Of a stretch of DNA of 13,322 nt, positions 7,596-13,322 are shown piece after piece (position 1 is the first letter of the stretch; each line of letters begins with the position of its first letter). This DNA comes from Oscillospiraceae bacterium. Lineage in GTDB: Bacteria > Bacillota > Clostridia > Oscillospirales > Ruminococcaceae. The notes under the pieces were generated by a model. The model saw only the letters and a program-made list of their open reading frames with translations, had not been told where the DNA came from and did no database searches. The translations under genes and the position numbers were made by a program. The DNA lies in assembly GCA_017828935.1 (NCBI GenBank), contig JAGAUG010000097.1, forward strand, positions 1 to 13,322, given 5' to 3'.

Positions 7596-7760
7596 GGTAT
7601 TGTTGTTATATAAATTTAAATTGCAATATAGATCGTGGTAAATCTATATAGCTTTGTAATTTTTCCAATTCTGAAATTAAAAACTTTCGATAAAAATTAA
7701 AATTTTTTAATATTTTTTAATAGTTTTTATCGAAGGTAAGTTTCGGTATTGGCTTTTTTT
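7596..7760 (+). ncRNA. Candidate structured RNA: transporter leader or independent small RNA
   Basis: The gene-free stretch 7504-7852 contains a compact unit with its own promoter and terminator-like end. The first hairpin is GC, A:A mismatch, ATATAGAT (7623-7633) against ATCTATAT, A, GC (7642-7652), over an eight-base loop. The second is a very long hairpin (7665-7752) followed by seven T. There is no open reading frame of note inside. The unit matches no riboswitch or T-box consensus I know: no T-box GGTGG motif, no SRP or 6S hallmark was recognised. Two readings remain: an attenuator for the sugar-phosphate transporter operon that starts about 90 bases later, or a free-standing RNA of about 165 nt. 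Confidence 0.4.
7665..7760 (+). terminator. Long imperfect hairpin ending in a T-tract (attenuator-like terminator)
   Basis: The outer stem pairs CCAATTCTGAAA (7665-7676) with TTTCGGTATTGG (7741-7752), with one T:T mismatch and one G:T pair. The inner stem pairs TTCGATAAAAA (7686-7696) perfectly with TTTTTATCGAA (7724-7734). It is prolonged by TTAAAA (7697-7702) with TTTTAA (7715-7720). A seven-T tract follows at 7754-7760. AAACTT (7681-7686) can alternatively pair with AAGTTT (7738-7743), giving a competing register. Confidence 0.55.
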
Positions 7761-7825
7761 GTTTTGTTTAATTAAATATTTTAATAAAATTTTATTATTA
7801 AAAATAAACTTAAATTAATATAGAC

Positions 7826-7833
7826 AGGAGGTT
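7826..7833 (+). promoter_or_regulatory. Strong ribosome binding site at unusual distance
   Basis: AGGAGGTT is a near-perfect anti-16S match, but the first usual in-frame start codon of the transporter (GTG 7853) is 19 bases away and the first ATG (7874) 40 bases. At normal spacing only ATT (7839) is found, in another frame, opening an eight-codon frame (with stop) that ends at TGA 7860-7862. Confidence 0.55.
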
Positions 7834-7852
7834 AATAAATTACAAAATATTT

Positions 7853-9328
7853 GTGTTTGTGATTTATAAAAATATGAATAAAAATACTGTTAATCAAAAG
7901 TCTGGTTTAAAAAAATTATTTCTTGAACCAGATCCAAAACAAGTTATAAAAGATCCGGAAAAGATTAGCAAGAAATATCACTTCTTGCAACCAACGATTT
8001 TTATAGCTATTTATTTATTATACTTTGCTTCTTATCTAGGAAGAAAACAACTAGCTATCGGTTTTTGTGGCCCTGCTGAGGCTCATAATTTAGGAATCGA
8101 AGACGTATTTGGAATCAATCATAATGTTTACGCTATCTTAGGTGTAATATATTATACTGCCTACGGAATAGGCAAGTTTTTAGGCGGAGTTATGGCTGAT
8201 AAAGCGAATGTAAGAGTTGCATTGCCAACTTCGTTAATTGTCTCTGCAGTAGTTCCGCTAGGAATTATTTGGGGCTGTAATTTGTTTTCAGCTGGAACTA
8301 TTTCTCAAGGCACTATGATCTTAATGATGTATATTTCTTGGGGAATCTCAGCGTTTATTCAAGCCGCTTCTTTCCCAATGTGTAGTAAGATCTTAACGTT
8401 CTGGTATTCTAATAAAAATAGAGCAACTATTTGGTCTTTTTGGTCGACATCTCACGAACTTGGGTCAGCTGCTTCGCTCGGCTTAGCAACTTTCTTAATT
8501 ACTAGATTTAATTATCAGGCTGTATTTTATATTCCAGCTGTAATTGGAATTTCTGTTTCGATCGTTGCGTTAATTTTACTTCGAGATAAGCCTGTTACCC
8601 AAGGTCTTCCAGACGTCGAAACGTTCGCAGGAACTATTATTACAAAAACAGAAGAAGACGATAATGAACCTGTTGATAATAGATCATACGGTCAAGTATT
8701 CAAAGAAGAAATTCTAAAAAACAAAAATATTTGGGTTCTAAGTCTATCTTTTATTTGTCTATATATTATGAGAACTGGACCTGTTGATTGGTTCCAAAGA
8801 GTGTTACAAGGCGACCCACTTGGAACTTTAAAAACTATTTTAGTTCCAACTTTCGGATGTTTAGGAACTTTATCTATTCCTTGGGTTTCTGAGAAAATTT
8901 TTAAAGGCCGTAGAGCTCCAGCCTTGTTTATATATTTCTTAGTAGCTACGGTTTGTTTTACTTTAATTTATTTAACAGCTTCACCAAAAGGCGGAGGAAA
9001 TCCAATTATAGCTCTTCCAGAAGCAATTGCAACTCCAGTTCAGTTTGTTTTATACGCTTTACTTGGGATCTCAACTTACGGTCCATTAGTTATGATTGGT
9101 GGTGTCGCTTCTATCGAATCAGCTTCTAAAAAAGTTGCTTCAGCGGCAACAGGATTTACAGGCGGAATGGGTTACGTTGGTTCTGTATTGATGTCTATAT
9201 TCGGCGGGATCTTTGCTGAGATGGGAACAGGTTATATGTTCGCAGTTTGGATCATAGCTGGTATAATAGCAATGTTATTAATGCTTGTTGCTTGGAACCA
9301 AAAAGCTAATAAAGAATATTCACATTAA
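7853..9328 (+). CDS. MFS transporter of the organophosphate:phosphate antiporter type (UhpC/UhpT/GlpT-like), copy 1
   Basis: Members of this family exchange a phosphorylated compound such as glucose 6-phosphate or glycerol 3-phosphate for inorganic phosphate across the cytoplasmic membrane. The 491-residue product shows twelve-helix character. Two landmarks fit: YLGRKQ (61-66), whose R64 matches the first substrate-phosphate arginine of GlpT (R45), and MRTGPVDW (306-313), whose R307 matches the second (R269). Other family-like features are GIGKF with ADKANVR in the loop after helix 3 (105-121) and WSTSHELGS (197-205), resembling SHN-GG of UhpT. A charged central loop (about 244-291) separates the halves. 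The start is uncertain: GTG 7853, GTG 7859 or ATG 7874; alignment with copy 2 does not settle it. It is followed by a related gene after 55 bases. Substrate is not determined by sequence. Confidence 0.85.
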   Translation: MFVIYKNMNKNTVNQKSGLKKLFLEPDPKQVIKDPEKISKKYHFLQPTIFIAIYLLYFASYLGRKQLAIGFCGPAEAHNLGIEDVFGINHNVYAILGVIYYTAYGIGKFLGGVMADKANVRVALPTSLIVSAVVPLGIIWGCNLFSAGTISQGTMILMMYISWGISAFIQAASFPMCSKILTFWYSNKNRATIWSFWSTSHELGSAASLGLATFLITRFNYQAVFYIPAVIGISVSIVALILLRDKPVTQGLPDVETFAGTIITKTEEDDNEPVDNRSYGQVFKEEILKNKNIWVLSLSFICLYIMRTGPVDWFQRVLQGDPLGTLKTILVPTFGCLGTLSIPWVSEKIFKGRRAPALFIYFLVATVCFTLIYLTASPKGGGNPIIALPEAIATPVQFVLYALLGISTYGPLVMIGGVASIESASKKVASAATGFTGGMGYVGSVLMSIFGGIFAEMGTGYMFAVWIIAGIIAMLLMLVAWNQKANKEYSH

Positions 9329-9383
9329 AAATTTTAATTAAAATTATAATTAATTTAAATTATTTAATTAGGGGGAGTAAATA

Positions 9384-10892
9384 TTGTCGAATTTTTCAAA
9401 TCAGGCTAGTCAAACTAAAAAAAGTTTTTTAAAAAATATTATTTCGGAACCAGAAGCAAAGCCAATTATCAAAGATAAAACAAAAATTAAAAAAGATTAT
9501 TATTTTTGGCGTAATTCTATTTTGATTACTTCTTATGTTATTTATATAGTTGCTTATCTTGGACGTAAAAATTTTAGTATAGCGATGCCATTTATGAAAG
9601 AGACGATCGGAATAACAACTAAAGATCAAGGTTTAATTTTAGCTGTTTCTTCGATTGTTTACGGTATTGGAAAGTTTATTAATGGATCGATTGCTGACAG
9701 AAGTAACGTTCGAACTTTGTTGCCAATAAACTTGATGTTAGCTAACGGTCTTAATATAATGATTGCTATAGCCCCTTGGATTTATAAAAACTATACACCG
9801 TCTCATCAGATGATGGTTATTTATATGTGTTTATTTTGGGGAGCAAGTAACTGGTTTCAATCAGCTTTGTTCCCGTTTTGTGCGAAGTCTTTAATTAGAT
9901 GGTTTCCTAATTCAAATAGAGCGACGTGGTGGGCTCGTTGGTCCACTTCACACGAGCTCGGCAGTTTTTTAGCGCTAAACTCAACTGCTTATATTGCTTC
10001 GGCTTTTGGAAAGTTTGGATTCGAAGCGATGTTCTTTGTTCCGTTTGCTATTGCGCTAATAATCGGAATAATCGGGTTCTTTTCTTTGAGAGATAGACCG
10101 GTTTCTATTGGGTTACCTGATGTCGAAGAAATTTGTGGAACTAAACTCGAAGAACTTACAGAAAAAGAAAAACAAGAAAAAGATCAAGAAGAGGACAGTA
10201 CATATTTTCAGATATTAAAAAAATACGTTCTAAAAAACAAAGTAATGTGGAACTTGGCTCTAATATATTTTTGTGTCTATGTTTTTAGAAATGGGCCGAT
10301 CGATTGGATTTTTAAAATTTTAGCCGGAAGCGCACCAAAAGCAACGTCTCTCGAAGCCTTACAAAATATAGATAAATTAGCTGCTTTAAAAACTTCGATG
10401 CTTTGCGCGATTGGTTTTTTTGGAACTTTTTTTGCTCCTCTAATTTCTGAAAAATTATTTAAAGGTCGAAGAGCTCCAGCTAATTTTTGGTGTCTTGTAA
10501 TTGGCGCTATTTCTGTAATTGGAATGTGGCTCGGAGCGTCGCCTTATTCGCCTATATATAACAACGAAATATTAAAAAATATTGTTATTTTTACTTCTCT
10601 TGGAGTAGCAGGCTTTACTGTATGTGTTCCACAGGTTTTAGTTGGTGGAATTTGCGCTGTTGAGTCGTCTTCAAAGAGAGTAGCTTCGGCGGCGTCTGGT
10701 TTCGCTGGGCTTTTGGGTTATTTCGGAGCGGCGTTTGGTCATATCATAAACGGAATAATTTTAGATTATTCGATGCAAGTTTTTGACGACGCTAGATTAG
10801 TTTTAGTTTATTGGGGCGTTGTTGCTCTAATCGGAGCTTTACTTTGTATCCCTCTTTGGAATACTAAAGCTAACAAAGAATACTCTCATTAA
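9384..10892 (+). CDS. MFS transporter of the organophosphate:phosphate antiporter type (UhpC/UhpT/GlpT-like), copy 2
   Basis: This 502-residue protein is a diverged tandem paralogue of the preceding transporter. Shared blocks run throughout: YLGRK (58-62), VYGIGKF, WSTSHELGS (196-204), KIF/KLF-KGRRAPA, and an identical end, KANKEYSH. Both organophosphate-binding arginines are kept: R61 in LGRKN and R302 in FRNGPIDW. RKNFSIAMPF (61-70) resembles GlpT more closely than copy 1 does. The central loop (about 236-283) is richer in Glu/Lys. The TTG start at 9384 has GGGGGAG six bases upstream; no better start exists. It lies 55 bases after copy 1, probably in one operon, and two intrinsic terminators follow. 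The divergence suggests different substrates, or a UhpC-like receptor and a transporter; no two-component genes are nearby to support the receptor idea. Confidence 0.86.
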   Translation: MSNFSNQASQTKKSFLKNIISEPEAKPIIKDKTKIKKDYYFWRNSILITSYVIYIVAYLGRKNFSIAMPFMKETIGITTKDQGLILAVSSIVYGIGKFINGSIADRSNVRTLLPINLMLANGLNIMIAIAPWIYKNYTPSHQMMVIYMCLFWGASNWFQSALFPFCAKSLIRWFPNSNRATWWARWSTSHELGSFLALNSTAYIASAFGKFGFEAMFFVPFAIALIIGIIGFFSLRDRPVSIGLPDVEEICGTKLEELTEKEKQEKDQEEDSTYFQILKKYVLKNKVMWNLALIYFCVYVFRNGPIDWIFKILAGSAPKATSLEALQNIDKLAALKTSMLCAIGFFGTFFAPLISEKLFKGRRAPANFWCLVIGAISVIGMWLGASPYSPIYNNEILKNIVIFTSLGVAGFTVCVPQVLVGGICAVESSSKRVASAASGFAGLLGYFGAAFGHIINGIILDYSMQVFDDARLVLVYWGVVALIGALLCIPLWNTKANKEYSH

Positions 10893-10929
10893 AAATTAAA
10901 ATATTTTAATTATAAAAATAAAAAAAACA

Positions 10930-10975
10930 AATTGCATCTTGAAATATCGTATTTTTTAAGATGCAATTATTTTTT
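10930..10975 (+). terminator. Strong intrinsic terminator after the transporter operon (first of two)
   Basis: AATTGCATCTT (10930-10940) pairs perfectly with AAGATGCAATT (10958-10968). The loop contains a smaller AAATA/TATTT stem. A T-rich tail follows to 10975, and an A-rich stretch precedes the stem, so it may work in both directions. A perfect AT palindrome (10894-10911) lies just upstream. Confidence 0.85.
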
Positions 10976-10986
10976 GATCTATAAAT

Positions 10987-11032
10987 AAAAGCTTATTAGA
11001 ATTTTTTTAATTTTTTCTAATAAGCTTTTTTT
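10987..11032 (+). terminator. Strong intrinsic terminator, second in tandem
   Basis: AAAAGCTTATTAGAA (10987-11001) pairs perfectly over 15 bp with TTCTAATAAGCTTTT (11015-11029), with more T to 11032 and A-rich sequence before the stem. It is symmetrical enough to act on transcripts from either strand and insulates the transporters from the opposing GLUG gene. Confidence 0.85.
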
Positions 11033-11121
11033 ATTTGGTTCTATAATAAATCTTGGGGTGGCTTTGAAAATTTAGGTTTTTAATCTTGAAAAACACATGT
11101 TAATCTAACCTAAGTAAATTA

Positions 11122-11183
11122 AATCCCGGCGTATTGGACTCACTTAAGAGTAAGGGAGTCGGCTCGCAAGAGCCGGAGGGATT
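11122..11183 (-). repeat. GC-rich two-hairpin intergenic repeat, copy A (minus orientation)
   Basis: AATCCC (11122-11127) pairs with GGGATT (11178-11183) around two hairpins. One is GACTCACTT/AAGGGAGTC (11137-11145 with 11152-11160, one mismatch). The other is CGGCTC/GAGCCG (11160-11165 with 11170-11175) with a GCAA loop. Read on the minus strand the order is CCCTC, hairpin, CTCCCTT, hairpin, as in copy B. The base composition contrasts sharply with the flanks. Similar elements are, from memory, scattered in Oscillospiraceae genomes. Confidence 0.6.
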
Positions 11184-11184
11184 G

Positions 11185-11202
11185 ATATTTTAGCTAAAAT
11201 AT
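11185..11202. repeat. Perfect 18-bp palindrome between the two repeat copies
   Basis: ATATTTTAGCTAAAATAT is its own reverse complement. It lies in the AT-rich segment that separates the two inverted GC-rich repeats and may be a small hairpin or the centre of a composite element. Confidence 0.6.
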
Positions 11203-11236
11203 TCTATAAAATTATAAAAAATATTAGAAGAATAAA

Positions 11237-11278
11237 CCCTCAGTCAGCTACGCTGACAGCTCCCTTGAGAAGGGAACC
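11237..11278 (+). repeat. GC-rich two-hairpin intergenic repeat, copy B (plus orientation)
   Basis: CCCTC (11237-11241) is followed by the hairpin GTCAGC-TAC-GCTGAC (11243-11257) and the hairpin TCCCTT-GAG-AAGGGA (11261-11275), ending ACC. The layout CCCTC, hairpin, CTCCCTT, AAG-GA-CC equals that of copy A, but stem sequences differ by compensating changes, which speaks for selection or transposition of structure. The remaining intergenic DNA (11033-11121 and 11279-11392) shows only weak hairpins. Confidence 0.6.
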
Positions 11279-11392
11279 ATTTAGAAAATTCCCAGTGTCG
11301 TTTTTTTAAGCTGGAAACACCAAATAAATTAGTCTAAGAACAAAAAAATTGCACCCCAACTCTTGACATAGAACCTTTTATTTTTATTTTCT

Positions 11393-11431
11393 CAGCACGA
11401 TAGCGCTGGATTGGCCGGTGGCGCCAGCCAC
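11393..11431 (-). other. GC-rich hairpin patch directly after the GLUG gene stop codon
   Basis: This stretch is about 69% G+C (27 of 39 bases) in very AT-rich DNA. On the minus strand it forms GTGGC-TGGC-GCCAC and CAGCGC-TATC-GTGCTG; the second pairs fully only as minus-strand RNA. No T-tract follows, so it is not a standard terminator. In the frame of the preceding gene it reads VAGATGQSSAIVLRK before the next stop. Confidence 0.5.
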
Positions 11432-13069
11432 TTATTCTCTACCCCAAACGCCGTAATCTATAAATAATTTCTTTCCGCCACCGACGTCTTGTTTTAAATA
11501 AGTATTAACTGGATATTTTTTATTAAACCCGAATTGATAGTCTTGACCTGTTCTACTATCTTTAGCGTGATATATATAATAATTAAATATAAAATCTTGG
11601 GTTTTAGAACCGTCAGGATTTATTTTTATAGAATTTTCGACAGGCGAAACAGTATAAAAATATTGTTTTTCTTCCAGCATCTTCTTCCAACCGCCATCCT
11701 GTCCTACTTTTCTAAAAAATTCGTGTTTAAAATTTTTAGAAACTAAGCCCTCTAAATTATTACTTGGATCATAATTTATTTTAACTCTAACCGGGATCTT
11801 AAGCTCTACTTTATATTCTTTAGTTAACAATAAATATTCGTGGCTTCCCGGCTCTAATTTTGTATTTTTTATAAACACTTTTCTCTCGGCGTTTAAAGCG
11901 TCTACTACTGTTTCGGCTCCGCCAACTGAGATTCTCTCTTTGCTCTTAAATTCTCTAATTGTCGTCGCTCTTGTTTTTGTGTTATCATCCGAAGTTTTCG
12001 TCCCAATTCCAAATAAATCTTTATTTAAATCTATATCTTTTAAATAATAACAGTTACTTATCGTTCCTACACCAATTCCACATATTCCGCCTTTGTTTTT
12101 TCCTGTTAAATCTATATTCGCTCCGTAACAACTCTTTACTTTTCCTCCATTACTACAGATCCCTATAACTCCTCCGACGTTAGAATTATTTCCTGTTCCA
12201 CTTATTTTGTTATTCGCTCCGTAACAACTTTCTACAATTCTTTCAATATCACCTCCAGCGCCTCCGCAAGTACCTACTACTCCTCCTACGTTATTCTGGC
12301 TTCCATTTCCTGTCAATGTGTTGTTCGCTCCATAGCTACTAGTAACCATTCCCGTGCAAAAACCAACTACTCCTCCGACATTAGACATTGTTCCCTTTCC
12401 TATTAATGTATTGTTCTCTCCATAGCTACTAATAATCGTTCCATTACACATACCAACTACTCCTCCGACATCGCTACTACCATTGCTATTTGTACCATTA
12501 CCACTGATATACGAATTTTTTACTCCTAAATTTTTAATCTCTCCTCCTTCTCCAATATACCCAAATAAACCTGCGAAGACCTCTCCCAAACTTTCAATAT
12601 TACAATATAGTCCGCTTATCGAGTATCCTGCCCCGTTGAATGTTCCTGAATACTGCGTACTGTTATTTTCCCCGATCGGAACCCAATTTAAATCTTCTAA
12701 AGCTGTTTTTTTTGTAGAATCAAGAGTATCAATTGTTTCTGTTCCCTTAAGAAGAGCTTTTAATCCATCATACGCGTCTCCATCTGCTGAACTAATTACT
12801 TCGATATTATTTTTTAATATCGCTTTGGCTGATGGTTCTGCTTTGACATGATCTACTGATACTGTACTGTCCTGTTTATACTGATTATATCCTTTAACTA
12901 TATCAGCAAAGCCCCTTAGCTCTTTTTCGTCGTTAATTTCATAAATACCCTGACTATTTTTTATCGGCAACTTTGCCTTCCCGTCTATTCTTTCTACTAC
13001 TTGACCTTCTTCTGCATACTTATAATTAGCAAATGGTAGTCTATTTCCCTGCGTACCGAAATCATCCAA
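11432..13069 (-). CDS. GLUG-repeat secreted protein, main body (start displaced by frame break at a G tract)
   Basis: The body has 545 residues counted from the first usual in-frame start codon, a TTG (13069). I doubt that start: it has no ribosome binding site, and the frame continues upstream into a signal peptide (see 13123-13212 and 13146-13153). N-terminal residues 43-63 (INDEKELRGFADIVKGY) and WVPIGENNSTQYSGTFNGAG (129-148) resemble the lead-in of GLUG proteins. GLUG-like repeats follow (166-345), with VGGVVG/VGGVIG cores at 201, 231, 261 and 298 and GGICG at 327, and a cysteine in each. Residues 346-545 match no domain I recognise and show no LPXTG, SLH or other anchor. GLUG repeats occur in secreted or surface proteins, some of them adhesins or IgA proteases; no protease motif is seen. 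Surface or exported role is inferred. Confidence 0.8.
   Translation of the reverse strand: MDDFGTQGNRLPFANYKYAEEGQVVERIDGKAKLPIKNSQGIYEINDEKELRGFADIVKGYNQYKQDSTVSVDHVKAEPSAKAILKNNIEVISSADGDAYDGLKALLKGTETIDTLDSTKKTALEDLNWVPIGENNSTQYSGTFNGAGYSISGLYCNIESLGEVFAGLFGYIGEGGEIKNLGVKNSYISGNGTNSNGSSDVGGVVGMCNGTIISSYGENNTLIGKGTMSNVGGVVGFCTGMVTSSYGANNTLTGNGSQNNVGGVVGTCGGAGGDIERIVESCYGANNKISGTGNNSNVGGVIGICSNGGKVKSCYGANIDLTGKNKGGICGIGVGTISNCYYLKDIDLNKDLFGIGTKTSDDNTKTRATTIREFKSKERISVGGAETVVDALNAERKVFIKNTKLEPGSHEYLLLTKEYKVELKIPVRVKINYDPSNNLEGLVSKNFKHEFFRKVGQDGGWKKMLEEKQYFYTVSPVENSIKINPDGSKTQDFIFNYYIYHAKDSRTGQDYQFGFNKKYPVNTYLKQDVGGGKKLFIDYGVWGRE
12037..12574 (-). repeat. Tandem GLUG-type repeats inside the coding sequence, about 90-bp period
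   Basis: The repeated cores on the coding strand are spaced 30, 30, 37 and 29 codons apart. Neighbouring units share phrases such as SSYGANNTL and NVGGVVG at the protein level and near-identical DNA (for example ACTCCTCCGAC on the plus strand). Such a tract can change unit number by recombination. Confidence 0.75.
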
Positions 13070-13122
13070 AGTAGCTCTAATAGGTTTAATACTAATACTT
13101 AGTATAAATATAACAAAAATTA

Positions 13123-13212
13123 TTATATATTTATATCTACTAGTACCCCCCCCGTGGCAAATTTTGGTAATTTAATATTTAAATTATTTTTTAAATTATT
13201 CATAAAATTCAT
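13123..13212 (-). CDS. True 5' end of the GLUG gene, out of frame with the body (29 codons, then stop)
   Basis: The ATG at 13212 has AGGAGG seven bases upstream (13225-13220) and a full-consensus promoter, the best start signals in the window. As sequenced, the frame runs 29 codons through the G tract and stops at TAA (13125-13123). The first 20 residues end in LPKFAT. One extra G would carry translation into GGGTSRYKY, the hydrophobic core IIIFVIFILSISI and KPIRA, a signal peptide with a plausible cleavage after the alanine, and on into the GLUG body. The restored product would be 593 residues (13212 to 11432). The small frame itself is probably not a functional peptide. Confidence 0.7.
   Translation of the reverse strand: MNFMNNLKNNLNIKLPKFATGGVLVDINI
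13146..13153 (-). repeat. Eight-G homopolymer, candidate phase-variation switch
   Basis: The plus strand shows eight consecutive C, so the coding strand has eight G, after codon 19 of the GLUG gene. Frame arithmetic: nine or six G join the ATG frame to the signal peptide and body; eight (present) or seven do not. It is the longest G/C run I noticed in the window, in DNA where such runs are rare. Confidence 0.75.
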
Positions 13213-13256
13213 AAAAATTCCTCCTAAATTATATTATTTTTTATGTCTTTAGTTTT

Positions 13257-13285
13257 ATTATATTATATTTTTAATTATATGTCAA
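13257..13285 (-). promoter_or_regulatory. Full-consensus promoter of the GLUG gene
   Basis: Minus strand: TTGACA (13285-13280), a 17-base spacer, TATAAT (13262-13257). Transcription would begin about 40 bases before the ATG at 13212. Together with the AGGAGG site it predicts strong expression, which makes the frame break downstream unlikely to be simple decay of an unused gene. The rest of 13286-13322 is A/T runs with no visible signal. Confidence 0.85.
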
Positions 13286-13322
13286 GTGTTTTTTTAAAAA
13301 ATTTAAAAAATTTTTTTTAAAA

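Noticed and set aside
9330..9345. Palindrome AATTTTAATTAAAATT after the first transporter as a terminator
   Set aside because: Pure A/T stem without loop space; more likely a by-product of AT-rich DNA within one operon.
9429..9629. Minus-strand open frame within the second transporter
   Set aside because: Antisense shadow of AT-rich membrane-protein coding DNA.
11363..11390. Plus-strand TTGACA at 11363-11368 as a promoter
   Set aside because: No acceptable -10 box at 16-18 bases, and no plus-strand gene follows.
12037..12574. Regular repeats resembling a CRISPR array at first glance
   Set aside because: The roughly 90-bp units are in-frame coding repeats with uneven spacing and no unique spacers or cas genes.
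11534..12851. Three plus-strand open frames opposite the GLUG gene
   Set aside because: Low-complexity antisense translations of the repeat and body; no ribosome binding sites.
13067..13069. TTG at 13069 as the real start of the GLUG protein
   Set aside because: No ribosome binding site, and the upstream frame encodes a convincing signal peptide that this start would discard.

Overview
The window is AT-rich DNA (well under one third G+C by eye, with a few sharp GC-rich patches) from what looks like a member of the Firmicutes, class Clostridia, probably near the Oscillospirales. The evidence is AGGAGG-type ribosome binding sites with frequent GTG and TTG starts, strong TTGACA/TATAAT promoters, the rplM-rpsI pair, yajC beside a TIGR04086-type membrane protein, a SpoIID homologue, and two-hairpin intergenic repeats of the CCCTC...CTCCCTT type that I recall from Oscillospiraceae genomes. 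Two tandem organophosphate:phosphate antiporter-type transporters would suit an organism that takes sugar phosphates from a host cytoplasm, for example an intracellular symbiont. That lifestyle is an inference.

Layout. Positions 75-3779 are on the minus strand: a 172-aa small multidrug-export-family membrane protein, then rplM-rpsI behind a consensus promoter, a terminator, a SpoIID-type protein, and yajC with the TIGR04086-type protein. Positions 3874-7503 are on the plus strand and form a compact glycan cassette: a GtrB/DPM1-like glycosyltransferase, an EpsG-type polymerase and a WbaP-type phosphoglycosyl transferase that initiates synthesis on a lipid carrier. Positions 7504-7852 carry a promoter, a hairpin and a very long terminator-like hairpin, which could be a leader attenuator or a small RNA. 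Positions 7853-10892 encode the two related transporters and are closed by two strong terminators. Positions 10893-11431 hold no gene, only terminators and GC-rich palindromic repeats. Positions 11432-13212 (minus strand) encode a secreted GLUG-repeat protein.

The most notable feature is the start of the GLUG gene. It has a consensus promoter, an AGGAGG site and an ATG at 13212, but the frame from that ATG is out of register with a signal peptide and the 545-residue body. The two frames meet at a run of eight G (13146-13153 on the complement). Nine G would give one continuous 593-residue secreted protein. This looks like a phase-variable ON/OFF switch caught in the OFF state, although a homopolymer sequencing error must be excluded.

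Taken together, the window couples ordinary housekeeping genes (ribosome, Sec accessory) with cell-surface functions (lipid-linked glycan synthesis, a repeat-rich exported protein) and probable host-metabolite uptake.
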